DNA from: Thuidium tamariscinum
Lineage: Eukaryota; Streptophyta; Bryopsida; Hypnales; Thuidiaceae
NCBI GenBank assembly: GCA_947034885.2
Contig: OX344749.2
Coordinates: forward strand, 16,879,501-16,943,500
Direction: 5' to 3'
DNA length: 64,000 bases
Below, piece after piece: positions 46,790 to 59,180 of this stretch; the first letter of the stretch is position 1, and the number at the start of each line of letters is the position of its first letter. The notes under the pieces were generated by a model. It saw nothing but the letters and a program-made list of their open reading frames with translations, searched no databases and was not told the DNA's origin. The position numbers and the translations under genes were made by a program.

Positions 46790-49087
46790 ATGGGGAAGGT
46801 ACATCGAGTGGAGAAGAAAAGGGGTGTTGCTGTCAAACCGGCCACTACCACAGAGGCTCTGATAATTCGCGCGGAAGCACCGAGGCTGCCACTGATCGTA
46901 GCGCTCAATTGTCTCCCCGACTGCTCGTTGGAAGAGGACGCGCTCCAAGGCGTGGCGAAGGTCGAGCACGTCAGCCTGGGGCAAGTGGCGGAGGGGAAAA
47001 TCGAGACAGCAGCGGCGGTGTTGCTGCACTCGCTGGCTTACCTCCCGCGTGCCGCGCAGAGACGGTTGCAACCCTGGCAATTGATTCTGACGTTGAGCTG
47101 CATGGACAAGATGGTGGATTCCGCCCTGGCGAATGAATTAGGGTTGCAGTTGCTGCATGTGGACAGTGGCAGGTCGGAGGAGATTGCGGACACGGTGATG
47201 GCGTTGGTTCTGGGGCTGCTGAGACACACGCATGTGTTGGCCTCGCATGGATATGCCTCGGCTGGTTGGCTGGGGACCATGCACTCGTCATGCAGGGGAA
47301 TGCGTCGATCCAAAGGCATGGTCATCGGCATCGTCGGAGCCACTGCGTCGGCTTGTGCCGTGGCCGGGCGAAGCCTCGCCTTCCGAATGAAGGTCGTGTA
47401 CTTTGATCCCGACGAGGTAATGCTGTCTTCATCCGACACTTTGATGAGAATTTCAGAACAGATGTGAACCAGGACTACGTAACATTCTTAAATGGGAAGG
47501 CAGGGTCCCTTCAATAGTAGCACTGTAACAAGAATATACATGTGACACACTGGCCCACAATACACGGGTAAGCTTGCATTCAAGATGTTTTACAGAGGAA
47601 GGAGCCTCGATTCCTGGAAAGCAAATGATCCCCTGCCTTCAAGTTCAAGAATGTTATGTCATTCTCTTCCTTTGAGTTTTGTTGATCATGTTTTTGTGTT
47701 TTGATCTCAAGTTCAAGGTCCTACTTCGGGAACGACTTTTTTTCGCACTTTTTCGCACTTTTTCGCTAGTACTACTTCGTTCGTGTTTGTACTCAAACTT
47801 TGGCAGCTGCTGAGTGGAATTTCTGTAGAGTTACAATGCCATTAGTTTGGTTTAGTGGATTAAAGACTTTCTAACTTATTCTATTCTTCATCTCTAGAAA
47901 TATACGTTCCTAGGATAGGTCGAAGCGAACTCTTAGACGTTGTTTGTGGCCTTGGTACCCAATTTGCAAAATTTGAATGTAGGATCTTGAGATCATGTTG
48001 TGTTTGTTCTACTATCAAAATTTCAGCCGTTGATTCCAAGTACGCTAAGAGATTATTATAGTCAAAGCTTTAGACTTCAAAATTCAGCTCTTTACTCTGA
48101 AATTCTTCACTGAGATTGCTTGGCGAGGACACGTAATTATATATTGTTTATATAGGTAGTAGCATGTTTGAATGCGTGGAATAAATGAACCCTTAGCCGA
48201 GGTGAGGTGACGAATCACAGAAATGACCTACGATGCTTGCAGGAGAAAGAGAGCCGTCGCAAGAGAGTACTTCCTCCAGGAGCCAAAAAACTTAACAGTT
48301 TGAAGGAGCTGCTCGCTTGCAGCGATATTGTCTCGCTTCATTGTGCTCTTACGAATGACACTGTACAGCTGATTAATGCTGACAATCTGCAGCACATCAA
48401 ACCAGGTTCTTATATATTGATCTCGCTGAGTCTTCTTAGATGTCACACAAATGGGCTGCCTAATGAATGTTTTACTCGTGGCTGGTTGCAGTTTTAGTTA
48501 TTGACTTTGCTTTGTGATTTACGTCGTTGATATGTAGTCCATTTGATGGCAGGTGCGGTAGTGGTGAACACAAGTAGTAGCCACCTGTTGGATGATTGTG
48601 CATTGAAGGAAGCGCTTGTCAGTGGCACTGTTGCTGGCTGTGCTTTAGATGGTATTGAAGGTCCCCAGTGGCTTGAAGCTTGGGTACAGTGCTTTTCCTA
48701 AATCATTTAACCTCTTCCCGGTATGGTATTCCACCCAAAAGTGGGCTTTTTACTTAGTTCCTTGTTTGACTTGATCTTTTACAGGTGAGGGAGATGCCGA
48801 ACGTGTTGATTCTTCCTCGCAGTGCAGACTACAGCGAGGAAGTCTGGGCCGAGATTCGGTCGAAGGCCGCCGCTATTCTTTGTTCGTTTTTCGTGGATGG
48901 AATCCTCCCTTCAAACACTGCGGCAGATGACGATGACGATGACGATGATGAGCCCTGGCAAGAGGAAGTCGTGACAAAACCGGTTCAGTCAAATAGGAGT
49001 GGACCAGGTTCAAGCCAACAACGGCTAGGAGAAGGAGCGCCTCAAGAGCTTCGAAGTATACAACAGCAGCTGTATTATCAAGGTTGA
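46790..49087 (+). CDS. AN: ANGUSTIFOLIA-type plant CtBP homologue with short C-terminus
   Basis: Four exons join in frame to 407 aa: 46790-47416, 48243-48405, 48553-48683 and 48785-49087. The product follows Arabidopsis AN: LPLIVALNCLPDCSLEEDAL, AAVLLHSLAYLPRAAQRRL, RSEEIADTVMALVLGLLRHT, a Rossmann-like GIVGATASA, SDIVSLHCALTNDTVQLINA, GCALDGIEGPQWLEAW and MPNVLILPRSADYSEEVW. AN proteins descend from NAD-binding D-isomer dehydrogenases but act as regulators of microtubule organisation and cell shape, mainly cytoplasmic. Arabidopsis AN runs to about 636 aa (remembered) with a long plant-specific C-terminal region. Here the frame stops about 50 residues after an eight-Asp run (gac/gat repeats near 48930), and that C-terminal region was not found downstream. 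The true ATG is 46790. Confidence 0.9.
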
Positions 49088-50489
49088 CAGTCTATTACAC
49101 AAATTTTATGTGAAGAAAGTTACTCCAGCTCAGATCATGGCTTAGTTACAGATTATTGTCAACCCCTTCCCTGCAACACCCTCAAAGGTCGGTACGACGA
49201 TGTGACTATACTCTTTGTGTAACCTATATGTCCACGTCACAGATACAGAACTGATTTCAAACTGTTATTATTTGAGCTTGCAATTTGTTCGTCGGAGGAA
49301 GATTTTGTTACAAGCAGCAGATTTTATTCATTTATAAATGAAGCCCACCATTTCAGACAGGTCTTATTCGTGTCAGGTCTCGTGCCATACTTTCCATTCC
49401 AGCTACTTTCCTGAGTGCATAATGAGTTCCAATGTCCATGCACAGTTGTCGACGTCGTCGTTTCGACCCACAATTGAACTACTTCCTCTTACGCGACGCA
49501 AATTATTTATTCTGTCTCCTCGTATTGTGTCTTAATGACTGACGCCCTGGGAAGAAAGATTTCCATTAATTATCTCACCGCTCTGCAACTTACGTCAAGC
49601 AGGGTGTCTGCGTGTAATGCAGCAGGTCAGTCCGAGCTACTGATTTAGGCTAAGGCTATGCAGTTGAGTGCTAACACTTTTCACGACTTCCGAGGTTAAC
49701 TATCTGGACCTCCCGAGATTCACGCACAGCTAGTGACATGAAAAGTTGTGACAATGTGTGAACTCTGCATGCGGCAGGTGAGTGATGAATTGATCCTAAC
49801 GACCGGAATTGCCAATGAAATGCCATTTCACTATTCTTGCCTGTAGCATGTGTACCTGCACGGCTGGCAGAAGTTGGCAACTGATCGATCCATTTCTCGA
49901 GATCATTAATACCGTATGTACAACAATCGTACTCCACACTTCCGGTCATGTGCTCACCAAGTCACCAGTCAGATCATCAGTTGGTTTTCAGAGCCACGAC
50001 TCCACGAGCTCCCAGACCGACGACAATCACATACGGTACTAGGGAAACATATGCTGACTGCAGACGTTATCATATATGGAAATGGACTAGACATACATAC
50101 GGACGCTGCAGCCTCACTGCCTCGCGCATGATTCGACAGAATTTCTTGGCAGTTGTGATGACGTATGAGCAGTTCGAGAAAACCGATTTTATGTTCGAGC
50201 CTTCGAGGTGTGAGTGGGTTTCGTCTCGTAGTTCCCCCGAGTCTTATTTGGTTAGCTGCAAACTCCGAGGGAGATTTCGACTCGTTGATGTTTGATTTCT
50301 GCCTCGTGGATGGTGATTTGCCGGGCGCCGGGTTGACTTATTACTGCAGCATTTTATCACCTTCGCTTCATTTTGGGGGTTGCTACTTGTGCAGGACGAG
50401 CGTAACGTCGCATCAGTCAGATGCAAACGCAGCGGGGGGCTTCTCTTCAGGTATCGTGAATCCCAATTGCGCAATTTTAAGCTGTTAAG
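49088..50489. other. Intergenic region between the AN and PPR5 genes
   Basis: Mixed composition with several 60-115-codon chance frames on both strands and no recognisable protein. I looked for missing ANGUSTIFOLIA C-terminal exons here and saw none. Confidence 0.4.
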
Positions 50490-50920
50490 ATGTTTAGACG
50501 GCGTCGTCTCTGGAGTTTTGTCAGTGGTACGGACGTGGGACTGTTTAGGGTACGTTTAGGGTCTAGGAATAGTAGTCATTGTCATGGGCTGTGATACATC
50601 TCTTAAGAGAGGAGGAATTCTTGGAGCAATTGAAGATGTCCAGGGCGTCGTCTCCGGGATTTTGTTAGTGGAAAAAAATGGATTAGTGGGTTTTAGGATT
50701 TCGAGTTTATGGTTTAGGAAAAGTGCTCATTATTGTGGACTGTGGTGCTGTTCAGGTAGAGAGGAGGTATTTTTTTAGTTGTTGGCTGTTTCGGAGGCTT
50801 CGTCTCTGGAATTCTATCAGCAGCACAGAAATGCAATTTAGGGTCTAGGGTTTAAGGTTTAGGAGATGTGCTCATTGCTGTGGCCTTTGGTATCTCTAAT
50901 AGAGAGGAGGAATTAAGAAT
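50490..50920 (+). repeat. Three-unit direct repeat with telobox motifs just upstream of the PPR5 start
   Basis: Units start near 50500, 50643 and 50796 (ggcgtcgtctctgg, ggcgtcgtctccgg, ggcttcgtctctgg), a period of about 143-153 bp. Each continues through TTTAGGG/TTTAGGA words and 'gtcattgt/gctcattgt' to an agag-gagg-ttt or agaggaggaatt end. The last unit ends about 12 bp before the ATG at 50932, so the array is promoter or 5' UTR. TTTAGGG-type teloboxes are known plant promoter elements, often in genes of translation and growth. Confidence 0.75.
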
Positions 50921-50931
50921 TTGCTTCTACG

Positions 50932-53893
50932 ATGATGTCCGCCGTCTTCGTTCCTACACGGAGCCTTCCACCGTCGTGCGGGTTTGCTTTGCCTCTTCCG
51001 CCCAGTTTCCTTCCCCGCCGCTGCTGCCGCCTCGCCATTCGTGCTGCTGCCAAATGGGGACCGTCGAAGAATGCCTCACCAAATACATTCCGTCCTTCTA
51101 TCCCCTCCATTCTCAAAACCCTAAACGCTGGCCACGCCTCTGTCGCTCAGGTGACATTCTTTCCACCATCTTCTCTCAGCCCAGCTGCACACTTTTATTG
51201 TATACTCGGTTCATTGTTAGACTCACATACTGTCTTTTTCTTCCAGGTGCTTGAGAGCCAGTCGCCGTTTCTGAAATCCTCTGATTGGTTTGCACTCTTG
51301 GAAGGCCTTGGAAAACAAAACAAATGGACTCTAACTCTTGAGGTATCAGCAGTCAAGAAGCATAATCTTTGGAATATTTTGCTACTTGTGTTCTGAGGTT
51401 GAGGATTCTTCTTGCTTTCAACTTTAAGCATTTTAATCAATTTGGAGTATGGTTTTGGGGAGATCAGTATCACTTTGGGGACACAAATCAAATCTATTAA
51501 GATCAAACATTTTATCACTATGTATGAATTTTGTATGCAATTTCAAAGTGAGAGGTTGTGTACCATATTAAGTGTTAGTATATATTCCCATCTTCATTCA
51601 AAGATAAGTGACCGTAGACATCTAGCCAAGTCATACTTACACCACTTGCTACTAAGTCTTACCAAGTATATGGATAGATGAGTTGCTGTTGGTAACAGGG
51701 GTCAGTATTGGAGACGGGATGAAGTCCTTATCGGTTTTAGTATCCTCTATCTTGCGGGGTTTTGAGACCACGATGCAGGCGTTTGCGAATCTTGACAATT
51801 AATCTGATATGTTGGACTTTGTTTTCAGGTGTTTAGATGGATTCAATTACAGAAATGGTATAAGCATGACGACGGATTCTATTCCAAGCTCATTGTGATC
51901 ATGGGGAAGGCCAAGCATCTACGGATGGCCGTGTGGCTCTTCAATGAAACAAAACGGAAAGGAAGTCGACCTGATACTTCTTTGTACAATGCTCTTATCA
52001 CTGCTCACCTTTACAGTAAGGACCAAGGGAGAGGGTTTGAGAAAGCTCTCCGGCTTTTCGAAGAAATGAAGAAATTGGGAAAGTATGTGCAATCTGCAAT
52101 TTGACTTCTTGGTATTTGTGTGAACTGACTTCTTGAGTCAACTTGTTTAATGTTTTGGATGGTGTCGAATGGGAACATCTAGAGCATGTCCGCAATTGAC
52201 GGTGCTTTTTAATTGACAGATGCCAACCTAATCTGGTGACTTACAATATTCTCCTGAGGGCGAGTGCTCAAGCATGTGATGTTGCCCGAGTGGAGAGCTT
52301 CTTCAAGGAGATGGAGGCAACTGGGATATACCCTGATCTTGTATCATATAATGGAGTTATTGGTGCGTATGGCAAGGCTGGAAACTATGTGCAAATGGAG
52401 AAGACCTTGTTCGTCATGCGAATGCAAAAACACATAAAGCCTGACAGTGTGACTTCCAACACTCTCATTGAATCATACGGCCGGGGCAAGGACTTTGTTA
52501 AGATGGAGCAAGTGAGTGTCGACTCTTCACAATTGATCATTCGCTTTCTATTCTCGGGATCCTCTATTTTCCCCCAGCCTACGTGTGGTCTAGATTCTTC
52601 ATGGATACTTCGAACCTTGTAAAATTGTTTCTTTGAATTTCCGCTGTTAATTTTGATCATGCGTTACAGGTGATGAAGAGCATGTCAGGTGCCCAGTCGC
52701 GACATAAACCTGACTTGAAAACTTACAATATCCTAATGAGCAATTATGCTCGGGAAGGAGAAGTGGAAGAGATGGAGACGTCTCTCAGTAGGATGAGAGC
52801 TGCAAATTTTGAGCCTAACCTCAGAAGCTATGAGATATTAATGACTGGATATGGTGTTGTTGGTGCGCTTGCAAAAATGAGGGGTTGCTTTGATCTAATG
52901 CTGGAAGCCAGTATTCAGCCACAGATGTCCACATTGAACGTGATGATCAGCGCGTACTGTAAGCATAATTCCTTTGAAGAAGCAGAGGAGCTTTTGAGCA
53001 ATTCCTTGGACTGGCAAATACGTCCACGAACATCATCATACCTAATCCTTTTGAGGTGATCCCCAGCTCTTTTTCATGTGTGCCTTGTGCGAGATAATTC
53101 TTGGATACATCACAAAGTGACGTTATCGCGTAGAATCCCAATCATAAATGCACCAGAGGATGTCAACGATGTGCTAATATGACAGGTTCACTCTACTTTC
53201 TGAATGTACACTTCATGGTCCTGACTAAGTGACAGGTTAACCCCTCGAGAACGAAGAATTCATGGTTATAGAATTGATTGATCATATTCGATTGACCAAT
53301 TCGATTGCTTATGTTGAGAAATATTAATTCAGATGGGCCCAAACTTTATATCACCAGAAGCAATGAAGTGCATTGCATGTGTTGGTCAGAAAATAATAAA
53401 ATTGAATAAAAGAAAGTCCTCGTCTGACCTTCTCAAAACTGCTACAGAAATTCGAGACCCAATTTGTGCTTCTTGGTTCTGTAGGGGTTATGGTCCTCTC
53501 TGTGCATACCAGCGCGACTGGAATCAGCTCCATCGGATTGATTTACCGAAAAGAATTGTAGCATTGTGCTCAGCATTCTTTTCGCAAAGTTAATCGGTAA
53601 TTGATGTGTACGGTGTTGGATGTGTAAGGGCATATGGAAAGGAGAATCGATTAAGCGACATGGAGAGAGTGGTAGAACGCATGAAAATAATTGGTATTAC
53701 ACCATTGGGAGCCACATTTTTGGAAACTCTTGAATCATTTGGCTTGTCAACTGGATGTGAAGAGAAGGTCACAGCATCTCCTTCGGAAAGTTCAGCTGAT
53801 GGTAATGACAATGCTGTTGCCGATGACGGTGTCGATGGAGTTGAGGGACCCAGTTCTCCCAGTTTTTCGTTCTCGGACAACAAAGATGAGTAG
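50932..53893 (+). CDS. PPR5: Plastid P-class pentatricopeptide repeat protein, PPR5/EMB2453 type
   Basis: Six exons join in frame to 503 aa: 50932-51150, 51247-51342, 51829-52082, 52220-52511, 52670-53055 and 53629-53893. The first 50 or so residues (Ser/Pro/Arg-rich, RRCCRLAIRAAAKWG) look like a transit peptide. The body carries successive 35-residue PPR motifs such as DTSLYNALITAHLYSKD, NLVTYNILLRASAQ, DLVSYNGVIGAYGKAGN, DSVTSNTLIESYGRGKD and DLKTYNILMSNYAREGE. Order and wording follow Arabidopsis At4g39620 (EMB2453). The maize orthologue PPR5 binds and protects the unspliced plastid trnG-UCC precursor; the same role is inferred here. There is no DYW or E domain. The tail is Ser/Asp-rich. 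Introns 2 and 5 contain repeat-derived sequence. Confidence 0.92.
51440..51671 (+). repeat. Repeat G, copy 1, in PPR5 intron 2
   Basis: Shares with 54600-54848, in the same orientation, the words ggacacaa, tatgcaatttcaa, gaggttgtg, ccgtagacat, aagtcat/cttacaccacttgct and aagtc. It is followed at 51691-51770 by repeat H, also found inverted in BRE intron 11 (19742-19826). Non-coding. Confidence 0.6.
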
Positions 53894-54599
53894 GAGCTAC
53901 TTGCAAAAGCCTTGCAATCTCATAGGGACGTGGTCCAGTGGCTTGCAGAACTGGGGAACACCTTATCATTCTGCAGTGCATTGCGGGTTCGTTTTTCCCA
54001 CTCTTTGACAACGAAAATGTTAAGCTTGCAAGTATCTAAGGTTGAGACACCCCAAATCGCCCCTGAGCATAGTTCCTATTATTAGGCTGCCCTAAATTTA
54101 ATATGCTATTGATAGTGAAGGAAAGAGGGTTTCAAAACACCAAAGAGTGCAAATCTGAAGGTTCAAATTTTTTTGGTGGATTCCCTAAAACCAGCACTTG
54201 ACCAGATGTTTAGGTGGTCTGCATCCTCCTATTTTGTATGTGCCCGTTGTTTACGATTTTAGGGTTTGCGATTTTAAGTCGGTGACAATTATGGGATGTC
54301 CGACCTTCGTATTTAAGTGCACCACTTTCATGTATCATACACTACTTTGAAGGCGATTGTGTAGTTACAATTACTGACGTGTGATTTTCTGTCTTCGCAG
54401 AGGGCCGGGATTGGCAGATGGAATGGCTGGGAGAGCAGTATTGGTGCGAATCGAAGACACATTTCTCACCTCACTCTCTGGATTCGCCTTCTTCTTGGTG
54501 TGACTCCACTCTTAGGAGGTGCAATTTTTTCTGAAAGTCTACTATTTCCCTTACGATATGCTGATCAGGAGGTATATAATACTATTTGTGTCACTTTTT
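53894..54599. other. 3' UTR and downstream sequence of PPR5
   Basis: No coding-like frame; mixed then T-rich composition. Likely contains the polyadenylation region of the PPR5-like gene. Confidence 0.4.
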
Positions 54600-54848
54600 C
54601 ATTTCAACACATGTGGGAGAGTTGTTTGTGGGAGATCACTTTAGGACTGTGGATAGATCTTTGGACACAAGAGCCAAGTCTGTTGAGATCAATTATTATC
54701 ATAATGTAGGATTTTCATATGCAATTTCAATGTTGGAGGTTGTGGACCATTGCAGGTGATAAGACTAACCCATTTCAATTCAATGATGAACGGTCGTAGA
54801 CATTTTATCAAGTCATGCTTACACCACTTGCTTCGAAGTCCTACGTGG
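54600..54848 (+). repeat. Repeat G, copy 2
   Basis: Second copy of the segment in PPR5 intron 2 (51440-51671), about 3 kb downstream in the same orientation. It may be a dispersed element or a remnant of a local duplication. Confidence 0.6.
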
Positions 54849-57800
54849 TGTCGTTACCTTATAACGCACTGGGTACTGCAAGTTTTCACTGGTCCAGAGA
54901 TGGGCACTGTTTTAGCCTGGGATCATCAAAATGCCAATTCGTAGGCTAGGAAGGCTAGAAATGAGGCCTCCAAGGGATGGCCGAGTATTTCTGCAATTTA
55001 AGTCTTGTTTATTTCAACTTGTCTATAAAGTGCCACTATTGTCAATTGAGTCAGCTCATCTCCCTTCTGTGGTCTTCCTAAGTTATTGTGCGTAAGAGCT
55101 ATAGTAGTTGTTTTGCTTGCTTCCTTAAATGATGTACAACAAGCAATGATCAGTTCATTAATAAATCCTTCTTTTGCCGATGCTGTGAGTCCTTTGCAGA
55201 GGGTCAGCTGGTAAAGGCACTTTGCTTTGTTCAGAATACCAAACAGATAATATAATGCACTCACGTGATGCCTCACTTCAAATGGAATGAGCGACCAGAA
55301 GTTGAGATATTGTTGCACAAGAGGTGAGTTCTCAAATTGCATGAATATTACTTTCTAGAGCACAGGAGACTGCACATACTTCTATTCACTATTCATTGTC
55401 ATTGCAATGTACAATTTTATTTTATTTCATAGTAACACTATTTAGAGTACTAAAGTTTTGAAGAGACAGTGAAAAATGTATATGTGAAAAGTGTGAAAAA
55501 GCTGTGCATATTGACAAAGTTTTCAGAGAAAATCTAGATACTTTTTGTAAGAGTGCTAATGTAGTTGTTCAAGAATGTTGCGAATCCTCAAATGACAAGC
55601 CAAGTCAAGCCCCTTGGACTTGGGTTTCAAGTGAATGTTTTACAAATAGTGGATTTAGGATTTTCTTAGGATGTTTCAACCTACTAGATCCACTTCTATG
55701 GTGAATAAGGCTTGCCAAGCAATGCATTTAGGCTTTGCACTATTCATTGACTAATTTTTATATTTCTTGGTTGTACAAACAATGGGTAAGGAGGCAAGAC
55801 ATTCTCCACTTCAAATTTTTTTATTCTCCCTCGGATTGTGTATTTGGCCTAGGAATGTTAATTAATGGGATGATTAGTCAATTGTTCAGTCTGTTAGGCC
55901 TAGAGATGTTGGTTAAGGATTAAGGTGGGATGATTATTCAATTGTTTGATTAGTAGAACCATATCATGTGCTTCATTGTAATATTGAAAGTTTATGTTAT
56001 AGAAGGAAGATGTAGTTGTTGTCCACATTGTTCTAATACCATAGTTCAAGAAGATGCAAAAATTGATTTTTTAAAACTATATGTGCACCAAATTTGTCCT
56101 TCAACAATTTTGCAATAGTTTCAAAGTCTTCAATATATATCACTCCATTGGAATATATTGAAGTCTCATTGACCAAAAGTAGTTACTTCTATTTTTGAAG
56201 AATTAAGAGAGTCATTTGTAAATCATCAAGGAATGTAGAAAAGAATAATTTAAATGTAGAAAGTAGATGATTTACAAAACTTTTGTTGGGTAACAAGGTG
56301 ATTTTGTAATTACTATATTTGGATGTTAATTTTCAAAGTAAACTTTAGTTTTAGTTTTAAGCACTATTGTAATGGTTTTAGAATTTAATTCAAGTTTAAT
56401 TAATAATCTGACCTATTTATTCTAAAGGTTGAAGGCAATTCTTTTTGTAGGGTTGAAGAACCAAAAGTTTTTCATCATCAATATGAAACCTTTGTATGCA
56501 CATTTATTCAATTTCAATTGGACTCACAATTAGCCCTTTCATTCAAGACAAAAAAAAAAATGACTGAATAGAGCAACTACACCAAGTAAAATGCAATCTA
56601 ATTGAAGAATTTTTTTATATCATTAGATGGAGGTAAGAATATTTCTTGTTTTGGTTCAATAATAATATATTTGGAGTAAAAACTAAATCTCTATATAACT
56701 TAATCTCTATACTACTAAGAAAAATAAACATGGGTCTATTGATGAAGGGTCAACCCGTTACAAACCAGCAATACAAAATTTATATAGTCAATAAATCCAA
56801 GCATGTCTTCACATAGTAACAAATACTTCGCTTTTTGTCCATCCAATTTTCTTAAACTTTAGTGTTGATTTTCTAATTTTTATATAATATTCTTTACAAT
56901 CATTTTATAAATCAATACATTTTAGGTAAGTTTTATATCAAAAGCTTATTTAACATGGTCAAATTGTAAATTAATATATTGAAATTTTCAGTATTTTTAT
57001 TTCATAATAATGGAATCATGATATTGATAAATCCAAATAGAATATGTATTATATTTTTGAGTATAGTCTCTTGAAATCTCGTGATTTTAGTCAAAATTTT
57101 AATAAATTCTTGTCTTATAATTTATTGTATTTATAATAAAACTTTGTAATTTGAAATACTTGACTTTGTAATGAAATCAATTATAATTTAGGACTCAAAA
57201 ACTACAAACTTTGTTTGAATGGCAATGAAAAAAATAAAAACCTCTTCATTTTACAACACTTTTAATAAAATTGAAAATAAAAAGTTAATGAAAAAAAGCA
57301 GTCACATATTTTTTTATTCACACCTAATAATCAAGATTATTCAACCCCTCAAAAATTGAAGAATCTCCTTTGAACTTCTTGCAAATTTGATTTTTAAACT
57401 TGAGCATGAAAACTTATTTCACAAGTAATGAAGCTATAAATATAGTAAAATTAAAAAGTTGTTTTTTGAACTCACTTTTAAAGATTTCCAAACTAAAGTT
57501 ATATAGGTTGTCTTTCTTTCGAGAACATTTCCACCATTTCAATTGCCATTTATCATTTTCAAGTCAAAATTATTAGCAATTTATTTATTTTTCACTAATA
57601 CCTTGTTATATTTAATAATATTTTTTTGATAAATATAATTTTCATGATATTAGTATTTTATTGGTGTATTTCAACTTATTGTTCAATATTTTGTCTTAAT
57701 GTACAAGTTGAGATTCATGCAATTTGCATTGAAAGTTTTGTTAGATATAACTCCATCTTAGGGAAGGGCTAAAAAATACTTGATTTTGTCTTTATACATT

Positions 57801-58104
57801 ATATGTTGTGATCCATAGGTATCCCTACTATTTCACTCTAAACTTTTTAGAAAAATATATTTGAATGAGTAAAATAAAAGATCCTTCATTAGTGTCATCA
57901 TTAAAAAACTAAATAAGGATGGAATTCTTAGAATGTTTTTGCTCAAATTTTTTAGAACAATTTAGGCTTAAAAACACTAACTTAGAAGTTAATTTATGAG
58001 TCAATAGGAGGTGAAAGGCAAAAAGTCAATGAGCCCCATCCAATTAAGAATTAAGGTAGATACACCCAAATTTACACCCTATCTAAAACCACCATTATCA
58101 CTCG
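54849..58104. other. Gene-free, increasingly AT-rich tract
   Basis: Short frames (for example 54998-55342 on the minus strand and 55504-55704 on the plus strand) have no family resemblance or supported splice sites. From about 56 kb the sequence is extremely AT-rich. No element boundaries recognised. Confidence 0.4.
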
Positions 58105-58387
58105 ACCATACATGTAGGTCAGTTTTGTAAATAACTCGGGAAAATTTGTAAGATGTCAAAATTTAGAAAATTATTTACAACTATTTTTAGAAATTTGAAA
58201 AAATTATTCTTGAGAAAATTAGAAAAAAGAGCACATATATGCATGAATAGAAAGAATCAATCCAAAATTAGGGGTATACTCATAAAGTGCCAAAAATAAA
58301 AAAATTCCTACATGTCTGCCAAATTGTTGAATTGCAAAAAGTAAAATATTTTGGTATGACCTATCAAAACTGACCTACATGTACGGT
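58105..58387. mobile_element. Candidate MITE with 23-bp inverted ends
   Basis: The bases 58105-58127 (ACCATACATGTAGGTCAG and on) are inverted at 58365-58387 with one mismatch, spanning 283 bp. No convincing target duplication was read, so the class is open. The interior is AT-rich and non-coding. Confidence 0.5.
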
Positions 58388-59180
58388 ATACACATCTCCC
58401 AAATCACTATTTTACACATGTTGAAGAAACAATTCTAGAATATCTACCAAAATTAAACTGACCTTTGATAACTTTTGTATACAATATTCAAATGTTGCTT
58501 TCTTTGGTGGGTTGGAACCTCCTTTAATTTGCAAACAAGAAAATATGTGAAAATTTGACCAGTTTCATTGAACTACAAATAAATAGGCACAATAGCAAAA
58601 AGTGGCCATTTACGGAGTACCCACCTTATGAAGTCAGGATCTGAAGTTGAAAAGCAATCATGTCTGTTTTTTATGTAAAGCATTATCCTGCCAGAGTTTT
58701 CACCCACCTACCGCACAAGAAAAAGCTAAGTTTACACCTAAGCTTATCACCAAGGTAAAACTGCTGTCAATTTTTACTAGTAAGTTACTGTCAGGATTGA
58801 ACAAGGGTTAATTCCACGGCTTTTTCTTTTTTTGGCTTTCTGGTGCCAGATTGCACCATAAAAAAATAATTTGGCTAAAAAATGACAGCAAATTGTGAAG
58901 TTTTTTGACAAAAAAACTTTGAGTGGAAGGAAAATTCTTGAAAAAAATCACCAAATTGTGGATGAAAATAAAATTATGTAACATGATACCTACTAATGTG
59001 ATATTTTTCTATCTAATATGTCAATGAACTTTGAAATTTGTTGCACCACTTTAACATTTCTATTGCCACTTTGGCACTTCATCAAAATGAAAAAAAACAC
59101 CTACATTTGACATTTGGCCAAAACTTAGATCACATGAAGTTAGTACATACATGTTTGTAACTAAGAGCTTATAAACTTAA
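58388..59180. repeat. Repeat-derived DNA with a match to 8650-8700
   Basis: At 58806-58870 the words ggtgccagattgcacca match, inverted, sequence at 8654-8680, just left of family B copy 1. K-like words (gccactttggcac) occur near 59075. Boundaries not determined. Confidence 0.4.

Noticed and set aside
47038..47439. Minus-strand frame of 133 codons
   Set aside because: Antisense shadow of ANGUSTIFOLIA exon 1; no independent support.
53236..53260. TTAACCCCTCGAGAACG word in PPR5 intron 5 as a transposon end
   Set aside because: No matching inverted end with TTAA was found; a single terminus is not enough.
55504..55923. Two plus-strand ORFs as a gene
   Set aside because: Composition is random-like, there are no supported splice sites, and I recognise no protein family.
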